Position numbers and translations under genes: made by a program. The notes under the pieces were generated by a model. It made no database searches, had not been told where the DNA came from, and saw nothing but the letters and a program-made list of their open reading frames with translations. DNA of 64,000 bases from an uncultured Nesterenkonia sp. (lineage in GTDB: Bacteria > Actinomycetota > Actinomycetes > Actinomycetales > Micrococcaceae), in the NCBI GenBank assembly GCA_946222885.1, contig CAMIAK010000011.1, positions 33,151-97,150 of the forward strand, written 5' to 3'. Positions 7,792-16,116 of this stretch are shown piece by piece. The number at the start of each line of letters is the position of its first letter. Positions within the stretch are counted from its first letter, which is position 1.

Positions 7792-8829
7792 TCACTCCAC
7801 CTCGGCCGCGGCCTCCTGGAGCTGCGGGGTGAGCTCCTCCAGCACCACCGGGATGCTCAGCGCGTTCCCGGCGGCGAAGGCGGCCTGCAGGTCGCTGTCC
7901 GGATCGATGAACACCGCCCGCTCATCCTCCACCACGTCGAGGGAGTTAAGCAGCGGGTCCCCGGTGAGCTCTTCATAGGTCCAGCCGGAGGCGAAGAAGA
8001 CGCCGATGTCCGCGTTGAAGACCTCCACCTGCTCCTCGGAGACGTCCACGAAGTAGGCGTCGGAGTCGCCCACTGCCGTCTCCGCCTCCGAGTAGAGCTC
8101 GAAGCCGAGCTCCTCCAGGATCCGCCAGCGCATGTCCTGCCCCACGTTGAGGCCGAACTGCTCCGCGCCCTTGCCGGCGGAGACGGCGGTGAGCTCGGAG
8201 AACTCAGGGTTCTCCTCCGCGTAGGAGGCCAGCTCCTCCTCCACATCGGCGATGAGCTGCTCGCCCTCCTCCGGCACGCCCAGGGCTTCGGCGATGAGCT
8301 CGACCTGGTGGTCCCAGCCCGGCATCCAGGGCGCGGCGCCCTCCGGGCCGGACACGGTGGGGGCGATCCCGCTGAGCCGGTTGTGGGTGGCCTCGTCGTA
8401 GTCGGAGTTGACGTTGAGGATGACGTCGGGGGCCAGGGACTGGATGAGCTCGAAGTCGTAGTCCTCTCCGGCGGCACCGATGTAGGTGGGCTCCTCCTCC
8501 ACCAGGTCCACCGCCCAGGGACCCACGCCGTGGTTCTCCTCCCCCATCCACATCCAGTCATAGACTCCGGCCGGCTGGGCGCCCAGGGCGAGGGCGACCT
8601 CGGCGTCGGAGCGCCCCAGCGCGACGACGGTCAGCTCGCCGTCCTCCGGTGCCTCCACCTCTGCAGTGCCGAAGCGGTGCTCCACGGCATGGGTGCCCTC
8701 TCCGCCCTCTCCCCCGGTGTCGGCGTCGCCGTCTCCGCCGCAGGCGGTCAGCCCCAGCACGGCCGCCGCGGCGATGCCGGTCCAGGCATGGGTACGGAAC
8801 AGGGACTTCTCATCGGTGCGGGTGTTCAT
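7792..8829 (-). CDS. Iron-siderophore ABC transporter substrate-binding lipoprotein
   Basis: ATG 8829 is chosen (345 residues) because AAAGAGGAG lies just upstream; longer starts lack a ribosome site. The protein has a twin-basic-free signal with lipobox VLGLTAC, an acidic Gly/Glu/Asp linker, and a helical-backbone binding domain (VVALGRSDAEVALALGAQP, SLAPDVILNVNSDYDEATHNRLSGIAPTV, and a C-terminal DPLLNSLDVVEDERAVFIDPDSDL). It should bind ferric siderophore outside the membrane. It is the last gene of the operon read from 11948 leftwards, after the two permeases and the ATPase. Homologous to the partial gene at 1-567. Confidence 0.92.
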   Translation of the reverse strand: MNTRTDEKSLFRTHAWTGIAAAAVLGLTACGGDGDADTGGEGGEGTHAVEHRFGTAEVEAPEDGELTVVALGRSDAEVALALGAQPAGVYDWMWMGEENHGVGPWAVDLVEEEPTYIGAAGEDYDFELIQSLAPDVILNVNSDYDEATHNRLSGIAPTVSGPEGAAPWMPGWDHQVELIAEALGVPEEGEQLIADVEEELASYAEENPEFSELTAVSAGKGAEQFGLNVGQDMRWRILEELGFELYSEAETAVGDSDAYFVDVSEEQVEVFNADIGVFFASGWTYEELTGDPLLNSLDVVEDERAVFIDPDSDLQAAFAAGNALSIPVVLEELTPQLQEAAAEVE

Positions 8830-8920
8830 GCTTCTCTCCTCTTTCAGGTGCGCGGTTTTTGGGTGTGCAGGACCAGGGCAGGTGATGCTCACAGGTTCCG
8901 GGCGGGCGGCCCCGGCGGGG

Positions 8921-9766
8921 TCAGGCGGGGGTGGGAGCCTTCGGGATCATCAGCGGCTTGCCGGTCTCCGGATCTTCGATCACGCGTGAGTCGACGCCGA
9001 AGACCTTCCGGATGTTCTCCTCGGTGCCCACCTCATGCGCGCTGCCCTCGGCGACGATCCGGCCGTCCTTCATCGCGACGATGTGGGTGGCGTAGCGCAG
9101 CACCTGGTTGATCTCATGGAGCACCGCCACCAGCGTGCGGCCTTCGCGCTGCAGGCGGGCGCAGAGCTCGAGGACCTCGATCTGGTGGGCGATGTCCAAG
9201 TAGGTGGTGGGCTCGTCCAGCAGCAGCAGCGGCGTCTCCTGGGCCAGCGCCATGGCGATCCAGGCGCGCTGGCGCTGACCGCCGGAGAGCGCGTCCACCT
9301 CCCGGGTGGCCAGGTCGGTCATCTGGGTGTCCTCCAGCGCCTGGCGGACGGCCTCCTCATCCTCGGAGCCCCAGCGCTTGAACATGCTCTGATGCGGGTG
9401 GCGGCCGCGGGAGACCAGGTCGGAGACCGTGATCCCGTCCGGGGCGATGGAGGACTGCGGCAGCAGCCCGACGGTGCGCGCCAGCTCCTTGGTGGGGATG
9501 GAGGAGATGGAGGCGCCGTCGAGCGTCACCTGCCCGGAGGAGGGCTTGATCAGCCGGGCCAGGCTGCGCAGCAGGGTGGACTTCCCGCAGGCGTTGGGGC
9601 CCATGATCACGGTGAAGGACCCGTCCGGGATGGCCAGGTTCAGGTCTTCGAGGACCTTGCGCTCGTCGTAGCCGGAGCTCAGGCCGTTCGCCGAGAGGCG
9701 GGAATCCTTCATAGGTGCTTCCTCAGCTGTCGAAAGGGAGGTGTCGCTCTCCATTATCTGTGTCAT
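8921..9766 (-). CDS. Iron-siderophore ABC transporter ATP-binding protein (FepC-like)
   Basis: 281 residues with all nucleotide-binding motifs: Walker A GPNACGKST (residues 56-64), Q-loop LLPQS, signature LSGGQRQRA (160-168), Walker B LLLLDEPTTYLD (180-191) and the switch His in AVLHEINQ. It powers import through the FecCD permeases at 9763 and 10875, whose gene it overlaps by 4 bp. The first 18 residues precede a second in-frame Met (MKDSRLS) that could be the true start. It is the only FepC-type ATPase in the window, so it may also energise the ATPase-less system at 1-2755. Confidence 0.95.
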   Translation of the reverse strand: MTQIMESDTSLSTAEEAPMKDSRLSANGLSSGYDERKVLEDLNLAIPDGSFTVIMGPNACGKSTLLRSLARLIKPSSGQVTLDGASISSIPTKELARTVGLLPQSSIAPDGITVSDLVSRGRHPHQSMFKRWGSEDEEAVRQALEDTQMTDLATREVDALSGGQRQRAWIAMALAQETPLLLLDEPTTYLDIAHQIEVLELCARLQREGRTLVAVLHEINQVLRYATHIVAMKDGRIVAEGSAHEVGTEENIRKVFGVDSRVIEDPETGKPLMIPKAPTPA

Positions 9767-10878
9767 GCCGCTTTTCTCCTGCGTCCGAATCCGATGAGAA
9801 GCCAGATGAGGTAGGCGCCGCCCAGGCAGAGGGTGACGACGCCGACCGGGGGTTGGACCGGCAGGAGGTCCAGCCGGGTGATGAGGTCGCTGAGGGTCAG
9901 CAGCAGCGCGCCCATGACGGCCGCCGGCCCGATCTGCACCGAGGAGGAGCGGGTGAGCCGCATGGCCAGCTGGGGAGCGACCAGCGCCACGAAGGCGATG
10001 GGACCTGCCGCCGCGGTGGTCAGGGCCACCAGCACCACCGCGCCGAGCACCATGACCAGCCGGGTCTTCTCGGTGCGGATGCCCAGACCCTGGGCGGGGT
10101 CGTCGCCCATCTCCATCAGGGTGAGGTCACGCTGCTTGGCGGCGAAGAGCGGGATGATCAGCGCCAGTGCCACCGCCAGCGGCAGCACATGGGTCCAGGT
10201 GATGTCGTTGACGCTTCCGGCACCCCAGACGGCCGCCGACATCGCCTCCTCCACCTCCATGGTGGTCAGCAGGTAGGTGTTGACGGCGTCGAGCAGGATG
10301 GTCATCCCGATGCCGACCAGGATGATCCGCAGCCCGGAGACGCCCCCGCGCCAGGCCAGGAAGTAGATGATCACACCGGTCCCGACGCCGCCGATGATGG
10401 CCCCCAGCGGGGTCATCCACATACCGGTGAAGCCGAACAGCGCCACCAGCAGAGCCCCGGTGTAGGCCCCGGTGCCGAAGCCGATGATGTCCGGGCTGCC
10501 CAACGGGTTCCGGGTGATGGACTGGAAGACGGCTCCGGCCATGGCCAGCGCGGCTCCGCCCAGCAGGGTGAAGACGATGCGCGGCAGCCGCCACTCCAGG
10601 ATGACCCGGGCGGTCCCCTCGTCGGCCTGGCCGAGCAGCGAGGCAGCGACGTCGGAGGCGCCGAAGGCCGAGGTCCCGGTGAGCATGTTCCACCAGCCCA
10701 CGGCCAGGGCGGTCAGGCCCAGGAGCACGGTGACCAGCACCGCCCGGAGGTCCACCCGGGTGGACAGCGGGCCGAGGTTCAGCATCCGGGAGCGGCCGGT
10801 GAACAGCGGGGCCCGGGCAGGCGCGGTGGTGCCCTCCGGCGTCGTGCTCTGCACGGTGGATGTGGTCGTGGCGGTCAC
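9763..10878 (-). CDS. FecCD-family iron-siderophore ABC permease
   Basis: 371 residues, about ten membrane segments after a Thr-rich 45-residue cytoplasmic tail. Signatures: LEWRLPRIVFTLLGGAALAM, GAVFQSITRNPLGSPDIIGFGTGA and GPIAFVALVAPQLAMRL. It overlaps the next gene (ATPase) and the previous permease by 4 bp each, showing tight translational coupling. It is the FepG-like partner of the permease at 10875 and parallels 1718-2755 in the first iron system. Confidence 0.94.
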   Translation of the reverse strand: MTATTTSTVQSTTPEGTTAPARAPLFTGRSRMLNLGPLSTRVDLRAVLVTVLLGLTALAVGWWNMLTGTSAFGASDVAASLLGQADEGTARVILEWRLPRIVFTLLGGAALAMAGAVFQSITRNPLGSPDIIGFGTGAYTGALLVALFGFTGMWMTPLGAIIGGVGTGVIIYFLAWRGGVSGLRIILVGIGMTILLDAVNTYLLTTMEVEEAMSAAVWGAGSVNDITWTHVLPLAVALALIIPLFAAKQRDLTLMEMGDDPAQGLGIRTEKTRLVMVLGAVVLVALTTAAAGPIAFVALVAPQLAMRLTRSSSVQIGPAAVMGALLLTLSDLITRLDLLPVQPPVGVVTLCLGGAYLIWLLIGFGRRRKAA

Positions 10879-11948
10879 AGGTCACGCACCTCCCGGCGGC
10901 GGGTCAGGTAGATCAGGACAGGTGCGCCGACGAAGGCGGTCACCACTCCCACCGGCAGCTCGGCGGCCACGATCAGGCGGGCCAGGATGTCGGCGGAGAG
11001 CATCAGCACCGGGGCGGCCAGAACGCTGAGCGGCAGCAGCCACCGGTAGTCCGGGCCCACCACCATCCGCAGCGCATGCGGGACGATGAGCCCGATGAAG
11101 GTCAGCGGCCCGGCGGCGGCGGTGGCCGCGCCGCAGAGCAGCGTGATGGCCAGCAGTCCGACCACCCGGGTGATCATCGGCCGGCCGCCGAGAGCGACGG
11201 CGGCGTCGTCGCCGAGGCTGAGCGCATTGACCGCCCGGGGCAGCAGCAGCGCGATGACCAGGCCGATGAGGATGAAGGGGAAGACGGTCTCCAGCTCAGA
11301 GAAGGAACGTCCCTGCAGGGAGCCCGCAGCCCAGAATCTGATGCGGTCGAAGACCTCCGGCATCGAGAGCGTGATCGCCAGACTCACCCCGGAGAAGACT
11401 GCGGCCAGAGCGACGCCGGTCAGCACCAGTTTGGCCGGGCTGCCGGCGCTGTATCCGGTGGAGCCGATCACGTAGACCACCACTGAGGTGATGAGTGCTC
11501 CCAGCAGGGCCAGCCAGACGTGCCCGGCACCCAGGGAGGATCCCATCACTGCGGAGCCCAGCACCACGGCGAGCATCGCCCCGGCGTTGACGCCGAGCAG
11601 GCCGGGGTCGGCCAGCGGGTTACGGGTCAGCGCCTGCATGAGTGCTCCGGCCACGCCGAGGGCGGCGCCGACCAGGATCGCCAGGACGGTGCGCGGCACC
11701 CGCCGGTCGAGCATCAGTATTTCGTCTGTGTTACGATCTTCTCTCGGAACTGCGTCGCCGAAGATGCTGTTCCTGAGGATCTCGAAGGCCGTTCCCGCTG
11801 AGATGCTGCCGGAGCCCACGAAGAGGCTCAGCACGCTGAGCGCGAGGAGCAGGACGAGTCCGCCGAGGACGACATAGAGTCGCCTCCGGCCGATATGGAT
11901 CTGTCTGGGTGCGACGGATGTCTCCGCCGCCTGGGTGTCAGCCGTCAT
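10875..11948 (-). CDS. FecCD-family iron-siderophore ABC permease, first gene of operon
   Basis: 357 residues with FecCD signatures LMLDRRVPRTVLAILVG, GALMQALTRNPLADPGLLGVNAGA and GPLTFIGLIVPHALRM. It is the promoter-proximal gene of the operon 11948 to 7792 (permease, permease, ATPase, binding protein). The likely promoter and a possible AraC-type site lie just upstream (11987-12041). It corresponds to the first permease of the other system (642-1721). Confidence 0.94.
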   Translation of the reverse strand: MTADTQAAETSVAPRQIHIGRRRLYVVLGGLVLLLALSVLSLFVGSGSISAGTAFEILRNSIFGDAVPREDRNTDEILMLDRRVPRTVLAILVGAALGVAGALMQALTRNPLADPGLLGVNAGAMLAVVLGSAVMGSSLGAGHVWLALLGALITSVVVYVIGSTGYSAGSPAKLVLTGVALAAVFSGVSLAITLSMPEVFDRIRFWAAGSLQGRSFSELETVFPFILIGLVIALLLPRAVNALSLGDDAAVALGGRPMITRVVGLLAITLLCGAATAAAGPLTFIGLIVPHALRMVVGPDYRWLLPLSVLAAPVLMLSADILARLIVAAELPVGVVTAFVGAPVLIYLTRRREVRDL

Positions 11949-11986
11949 GGGATGGGCCTCTCACAGGTGCGAGCTATTGGCTCATA

Positions 11987-12041
11987 AACCTAGACCAGCC
12001 CCACACGTAGCGCAATCACGACATTACGACAGGTTATGTCG
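11987..12041 (-). promoter_or_regulatory. Promoter and inverted repeat upstream of siderophore-uptake operon
   Basis: On the minus strand TTGCGC (12010-12015) and TAGGTT (11987-11992) are separated by 17 bp and fit -35 and -10 elements for the operon starting at 11948. TAGGTT also resembles half of an IdeR box, but a full box is not visible. Just upstream, CGACAT (12019-12024) and ATGTCG (12036-12041) form a 6-bp inverted repeat with an extra CGACA in between, a possible site for one of the AraC proteins encoded upstream. Confidence 0.45.
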
Positions 12042-12062
12042 CATCCGTGCCATCTCCAGCTG

Positions 12063-12881
12063 TCATTCCTGCTGCTCCCCGCCGTGCTCCGGATACTGCT
12101 GCTGCCGGAAGGCCCCCGGCGTCACGCCGGTGACACGGCGGAAGGCGACGCCGAAGGCTGAGACCGTCGCATAGCCCACCCGCTCGGCCGCCTCGGCCAC
12201 ATTCACCCCGTTGGAGAGCAGCTCGATGGCGCAGCGGGCGCGCGCTGTGGCCACCCAGCGCGCGAAGCCGACGCCGGTCTCCGCCCGGAAGGTCCTGGTG
12301 ATGGTGCGGGTGCTGACCCCCAGGCGCTTGGCCCAGTAGTCCACCCCGTGCGGAGCCGCAGGATCGGCGAGGATCTCCTCGGCCGCGGCGGAGATGAGCT
12401 CATGGGAGGGCATGTGCAGGATCACCGCCTGCTCCACCGGCTGCAGCAGATCCATCACCACCCCCTCGGCGCGCGTGCGCTCGTCCTCGCGGAGATGCTC
12501 CTTCTCCAGGTGATCCAGCAGCTGGGTCAGCAGCGGAGTGATCTCCACGCTGACCGGGACGTCGCTGATGGACTGGGTTCGCTCGACGTCGAAGAAGGTC
12601 GCCCGGTAGGTCACCCCCGCCCGGACGGTCCCGGAATGGATGGTGCCGGCGGGAAGCCAGAGCCCGTGGGAGCCCGCGATCGTCCAGAGACGCCGGCCCA
12701 CCACGATGGTCGCAGCCCCGCCCTGGCTCCAGAGCAGCTCATGGGCCGGATGGTAATGGTCCAGCCAGCGGTTCTCCCGATCGAGCGACTCCCGCTCGCC
12801 GAAGATCTTCCCCCAGGGGAACTCGTAGGGCTGCCCTACCTGGACAGTCCTGATCTCGGCGTCGGTCGGCTCACTCATCAT
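12063..12881 (-). CDS. AraC-family transcriptional regulator (cupin plus HTH)
   Basis: 272 residues. The N-terminal half is a cupin-like sensor domain (HYHPAHELLWSQGGAATIVVGRRLWTI, LPAGTIHSG), and the C-terminal 100 residues contain two helix-turn-helix units (DYWAKRLGVSTRTITRTFRAETG and NVAEAAERVGYATVSAFGVAFRRVTGVTPGAFR). It lies directly upstream of the siderophore-uptake operon in the same direction, 114 bp apart, so it probably activates that operon when it senses a siderophore or related ligand. About half of the sequence is shared with the next gene, indicating tandem duplication. Start ATG 12881 or the adjacent ATG 12878. Confidence 0.9.
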   Translation of the reverse strand: MMSEPTDAEIRTVQVGQPYEFPWGKIFGERESLDRENRWLDHYHPAHELLWSQGGAATIVVGRRLWTIAGSHGLWLPAGTIHSGTVRAGVTYRATFFDVERTQSISDVPVSVEITPLLTQLLDHLEKEHLREDERTRAEGVVMDLLQPVEQAVILHMPSHELISAAAEEILADPAAPHGVDYWAKRLGVSTRTITRTFRAETGVGFARWVATARARCAIELLSNGVNVAEAAERVGYATVSAFGVAFRRVTGVTPGAFRQQQYPEHGGEQQE

Positions 12882-12908
12882 CCTCCAGCATAGAGGCGCG
12901 CTCCCGGG

Positions 12909-13691
12909 CTACTCCTGCCGGAAGGCCCCGGGCGTCAGGCCGGTGACCCTCCGGAAGGCGACGCCGAAGGCGGAGGTGGTCGCATAGCCCACGCTGCGGC
13001 CGGCCTCGGCCACGCTGGCCCCTTCGGCGAGCGACTCGATGGAGCACTTCACCCGCACCGTGGTCACCCAGCTGCGGAAGCCCAGCCCCGTCTCCGAACG
13101 GAAGAGCCTGGTCAGCGTCCGGGAGCTCACGCCCAGCCGCTCCGCCCAGGCGTCCAGGCCGTGCGGGACGGAGGGGTCGGCCAGGATCTCCTCGGCCGCC
13201 CCGGCGATCAGCTCATGGGAGGGCATGTTCAGGATCACCGGCTGCGGGACCGGCTTGACCAGGTCCATGACCACGGCCTCGGCACGGTGGCGTTCCCCGG
13301 CGTCGAGGTCCTCGGTGCGCAGGTGCTCGAGCAGCTGGCCCAGCAGCGGGGTGATCTCCACGCTGACCGGCTCCTCGCTCAGCGAAGGAGCGTGACCGGG
13401 ATCGAAGAACGTGGCCCGGGAGACGACGCCGCCGGGGACCGTCGCCGAGTAGATGGTCCCGGCCGGCAGCCAGAGACCCTGCCAGCCGGCGATGGTCCAC
13501 AGCCTGCGCCCCACCAGCACGGTGATCGCCCCGCCCTGGGCCCAGAGCAGCTCGTGGGCGGGATGGAAATGGTCCGGCCAGCGGGTCTCCTCGCTGTGCT
13601 GGTCCAGTTCGCCGAAGATCCTCCCCCAGGGAAACCGGTACGGCTGCTCGTCCTGCACGGCGACGAGATCGGGGGTCTGCGGCACACTCAT
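12909..13691 (-). CDS. AraC-family transcriptional regulator, tandem paralogue
   Basis: ATG 13691 gives 260 residues collinear with the protein encoded at 12063-12881 (shared PWGRIFGE, HPAHELLWAQGGA, VGRRLWTIAG, PVSVEITPLL, MPSHELI, AEEILADP and the C-terminal HTH region ending VTGLTPGAFRQ). The two stops and starts are 27 bp apart. One copy may have diverged to sense another ligand or serve the first iron system (1-2755). Reading further upstream in this frame is open but overlaps the Tag gene and has no support. Confidence 0.88.
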   Translation of the reverse strand: MSVPQTPDLVAVQDEQPYRFPWGRIFGELDQHSEETRWPDHFHPAHELLWAQGGAITVLVGRRLWTIAGWQGLWLPAGTIYSATVPGGVVSRATFFDPGHAPSLSEEPVSVEITPLLGQLLEHLRTEDLDAGERHRAEAVVMDLVKPVPQPVILNMPSHELIAGAAEEILADPSVPHGLDAWAERLGVSSRTLTRLFRSETGLGFRSWVTTVRVKCSIESLAEGASVAEAGRSVGYATTSAFGVAFRRVTGLTPGAFRQE

Positions 13692-13751
13692 GGTCCGTCC
13701 AGCATAATCGGCGTCTCTGGACGCCGAGGACGCTGCGGGTACGCTCTGGCT

Positions 13752-14363
13752 ATGGCGATTCCTGCTGAGACCGGCGCCCCGGACGGGCTGCCGCGGTGCC
13801 CCTGGAGCCTGGGCGCCCCGGAGCTGACCACCTACCACGACGCCGAGTGGGGCTTCCCCGTGGGCGAGGACCAGCGGCTCTTCGAGAAGCTCTGCCTGGA
13901 GTCCTTCCAATCCGGGTTGAGCTGGCGGACCATCCTGAACAAGCGGGAGGCCTTCCGGGCCGGATTCGCGGGGTTCGGGATCGCCGAGGTGGCCCGCTTC
14001 GGAGAGGAGGACGTCGCCCGTCTGCTGGCCGATGTCGGCATCGTGCGCAACCGGGCGAAGATCGAGGCCTGCATCAACAACGCTCGGCGGGCCGATGAGC
14101 TCATCGCCCAGGAGGGTTCCCTGGCAGCCTTCCTCTGGCAGTTCGAGCCGGCCACGGAAGAGCTGGCCGAACCGCAGACGCTGACGGTCTCGCCCTCCTC
14201 CACGACCATGGCCAAGGAGCTGAAGAGGCGCGGCTGGCGGTTCTTCGGGCCCACCACCGCCTTCGCGTTCATGCAGTCCATGGGCCTGCTCAACGACCAT
14301 GTCCACGGCTGCGCGCTGCGCGAGCCGGTGGAGCAGGCGCGGAGCTCCTTCGCCCGGCCCTGA
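13752..14363 (+). CDS. tag: DNA-3-methyladenine glycosylase I
   Basis: 203 residues matching the Tag family: PRCPWSLGAPELTTYHDAEWG, RLFEKLCLESFQSGLSWRTILNKREAFR (with the active-site Glu), GIVRNRAKIEACINNA, and the C-terminal FFGPTTAFAFMQSMGLLNDHVHGC, which carries zinc ligands (Cys near residue 16, His near 28 and 187, Cys near 190). It removes 3-methyladenine from alkylated DNA. The start ATG 13752 is 60 bp from the divergent AraC gene; no strong ribosome site is seen. Confidence 0.94.
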   Translation: MAIPAETGAPDGLPRCPWSLGAPELTTYHDAEWGFPVGEDQRLFEKLCLESFQSGLSWRTILNKREAFRAGFAGFGIAEVARFGEEDVARLLADVGIVRNRAKIEACINNARRADELIAQEGSLAAFLWQFEPATEELAEPQTLTVSPSSTTMAKELKRRGWRFFGPTTAFAFMQSMGLLNDHVHGCALREPVEQARSSFARP

Positions 14364-14411
14364 GGAGGAAGGATCGGAGCCGGTCCTCACCGCGTTCCCA
14401 TCTCCGATAGT

Positions 14412-14849
14412 GTGCATCACGTGGACCTGAGAGTTGCCGCCTATGCCGTGATCACCGACGACGCCGGCCGGATGCTGCTGCCGCACTGGCACCAGGGACC
14501 GGGCGGCTGGACTCTGCCCGGCGGGGGCATCGACCCCGGAGAGGACCCGGCAGACGGGGTCGTCCGTGAGGTCTTCGAGGAGACCGGCTTCCAGGCCGAG
14601 GTCGACCAGCTGCTGGGCATCGACAACATGATCATCCCGGGTGAGCGCCGCCTCTCCGCGGAGAAGCGGGGAACCCCCATGCAGGCGCTGCGGATCATCT
14701 ACCGGGCGCACATCACCGGCGGGGAGATGACCGTGGAACAGGACGGCTCCACCGATGACGTCTCCTGGTTCGCCCAGGAGGAGATCGACGGGCTCAAGCG
14801 GGTCTCCCTGGTCGACGTCGGACGCCGCATGGCCGGGCTGATCGGCTGA
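14412..14849 (+). CDS. Nudix hydrolase
   Basis: 145 residues starting at GTG 14412. The Nudix box GGGIDPGEDPADGVVREVFEETG (described by its key residues G, E, REVFEETG) lies near residues 38-60 and supplies the Mg2+-binding glutamates. The family hydrolyses nucleoside diphosphates linked to other groups; the substrate is not evident. It follows tag by 48 bp in the same direction, and the pair may form a small DNA and nucleotide maintenance unit. It ends 44 bp before a convergent acetyltransferase gene. Confidence 0.87.
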   Translation: MHHVDLRVAAYAVITDDAGRMLLPHWHQGPGGWTLPGGGIDPGEDPADGVVREVFEETGFQAEVDQLLGIDNMIIPGERRLSAEKRGTPMQALRIIYRAHITGGEMTVEQDGSTDDVSWFAQEEIDGLKRVSLVDVGRRMAGLIG

Positions 14850-14893
14850 ACCTGCTGCTGAGCCGCGGCCCGCTCACCTATCGGCCGGACCTC

Positions 14894-15526
14894 TCAGCCG
14901 CCGGCCGGCCGCCACATCCCGATCAGCGGGGTGGTCCCGTACGCGGGGATCTCACTGGTCTCCGCGAAGCCGTAGCGCGCATAGATCGGCACATTCTCCG
15001 GCTTGGAGGACTCCAGGTACACCCCGACGCCGTCCCGGTCCGCCTGGGCCAGCCCCTGACGGATCAGTGCGGAGCCCACTCCCCTGCCGCGGGCCTGCGA
15101 GGAGGCTCCGATGACCTTCAGGTACCAGTGCGGGGCCTGCGGACGGTGTCGCTCCGCCTCACGGTAGGTGCGGACGGCGTCGCCGAAGCGCCGGCCATAG
15201 ATCCGCAGCGTGGAAGCCGCCTCCGCGACCATCTCCAGCAGGCCGGAGCTCTGTCCCGGCGCACCCCAGTAGGCCACGCCGAGAGGCTCGCCGCCGACGT
15301 CGTCCGCCTCGGCCGCCAGGTAGACATGGCCGCCATCGCTGAGGGTGGCGAGCACCTCATGCCGGAACATCTGCTCCATCCGCTGCACGAGGCGGTCCTG
15401 GGGCAGCAGCCCTGCGATATGCGGATCATCGGCGAAGGCACCGGCCAGGACGCGGCCGGCCGCCGCAGCATCGGCCCGGGAGGCGGGGCGGATGATCACT
15501 GAAGAAGCAGCTGGATCGATTCCCAT
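14894..15526 (-). CDS. GNAT-family N-acetyltransferase
   Basis: From ATG 15526 the protein has 210 residues. GNAT motif A is VIGASSQARGRGVGSALIRQGL (near residues 140-160) with the acetyl-CoA pyrophosphate loop Q/RxxGxG/A, and motif B contains VYLESSKPENVPIYARYGF. This ESSKPEN form is common in actinobacterial acetyltransferases near antibiotic or amino-acid genes. The start overlaps the end of the LysE-type exporter gene by 31 bp, so both are transcribed together from the right. Substrate unknown. Confidence 0.88.
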   Translation of the reverse strand: MGIDPAASSVIIRPASRADAAAAGRVLAGAFADDPHIAGLLPQDRLVQRMEQMFRHEVLATLSDGGHVYLAAEADDVGGEPLGVAYWGAPGQSSGLLEMVAEAASTLRIYGRRFGDAVRTYREAERHRPQAPHWYLKVIGASSQARGRGVGSALIRQGLAQADRDGVGVYLESSKPENVPIYARYGFAETSEIPAYGTTPLIGMWRPAGG

Positions 15527-16116
15527 GTCTCCATGATCGCAGGCACCACGGACACGACCAGCAGAGCCGCCATGACCAGGTTGAAGATGCGCATGTGCTG
15601 CGGCTGTGAGATCAGCCTGCCTGCACCCACCCCCAGCAGCGTCCAGGCGGCGGTGCAGGGCGCGCCGAAGAGGCCGGCGATCCCCGCGATGACCAGCACC
15701 TCCAGCAGGAAGGAGTCCCAGAACCCGGTGAAGGTGGACAGCGCCGCCAGGGCCAGCGTCCATGCCTTGGGGTTGACGAACTGGAACAGCGCCATCTGCA
15801 CGAAGCCCGGCGGCCTCCCCTCCCGGCGGGCCTTCAGATCTGTGGGGCCCGTGGCGATCCTCCAGGCCAGCCAGAGCAGATAGGCGACGCCCAGAGGCCG
15901 GATGATGTCCAGCAGGAAGGGGAACTGGGTGAGCAGGCCGCCCAGCCCGAGGCCCACCAGCACGATCATCACCGGGAAGCCGATGTTGATCCCGGCGACC
16001 GCGGCGACGGTCTTCCGGAACCCGAAGGCTGCCCCGGAGGCCATCACGATGGTGTTGTTCGGGCCCGGGGTCCCGGCCCCGGCGACGACGAACAGGATCA
16101 GCGAGAGGAAGGTCAT
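15496..16116 (-). CDS. LysE/RhtB-family amino acid exporter
   Basis: 206 residues with about six membrane segments and the LysE family signature AGAGTPGPNNTIVMASGAAFGFRK near the N-terminus, then FVNPKAWTLALAALSTF. Such proteins export amino acids or small toxic metabolites. ATG 16116 lacks a clear ribosome site and lies inside the end of the upstream EamA gene, suggesting coupling. With the acetyltransferase downstream and the EamA exporter upstream, it forms a three-gene unit whose expression may be controlled by the divergent MocR regulator at 17125. Confidence 0.9.
   Translation of the reverse strand: MTFLSLILFVVAGAGTPGPNNTIVMASGAAFGFRKTVAAVAGINIGFPVMIVLVGLGLGGLLTQFPFLLDIIRPLGVAYLLWLAWRIATGPTDLKARREGRPPGFVQMALFQFVNPKAWTLALAALSTFTGFWDSFLLEVLVIAGIAGLFGAPCTAAWTLLGVGAGRLISQPQHMRIFNLVMAALLVVSVVPAIMETWESIQLLLQ

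Noticed and set aside
8830..8920. Separate promoter or iron box before the second binding-protein gene
   Set aside because: No convincing promoter or IdeR-like sequence; the gene is probably read from the operon promoter near 12000.
12909..14711. A 600-codon open frame on the minus strand running through the second AraC gene
   Set aside because: Only the last 260 codons have AraC homology; the rest is antisense to tag and the Nudix gene and is an artefact of high GC content.
14881..14908. Terminator hairpin between the Nudix and GNAT genes
   Set aside because: CGGCCGG/CCGGCCG arms are only 7 bp and lie partly in coding sequence; common by chance at this GC content.
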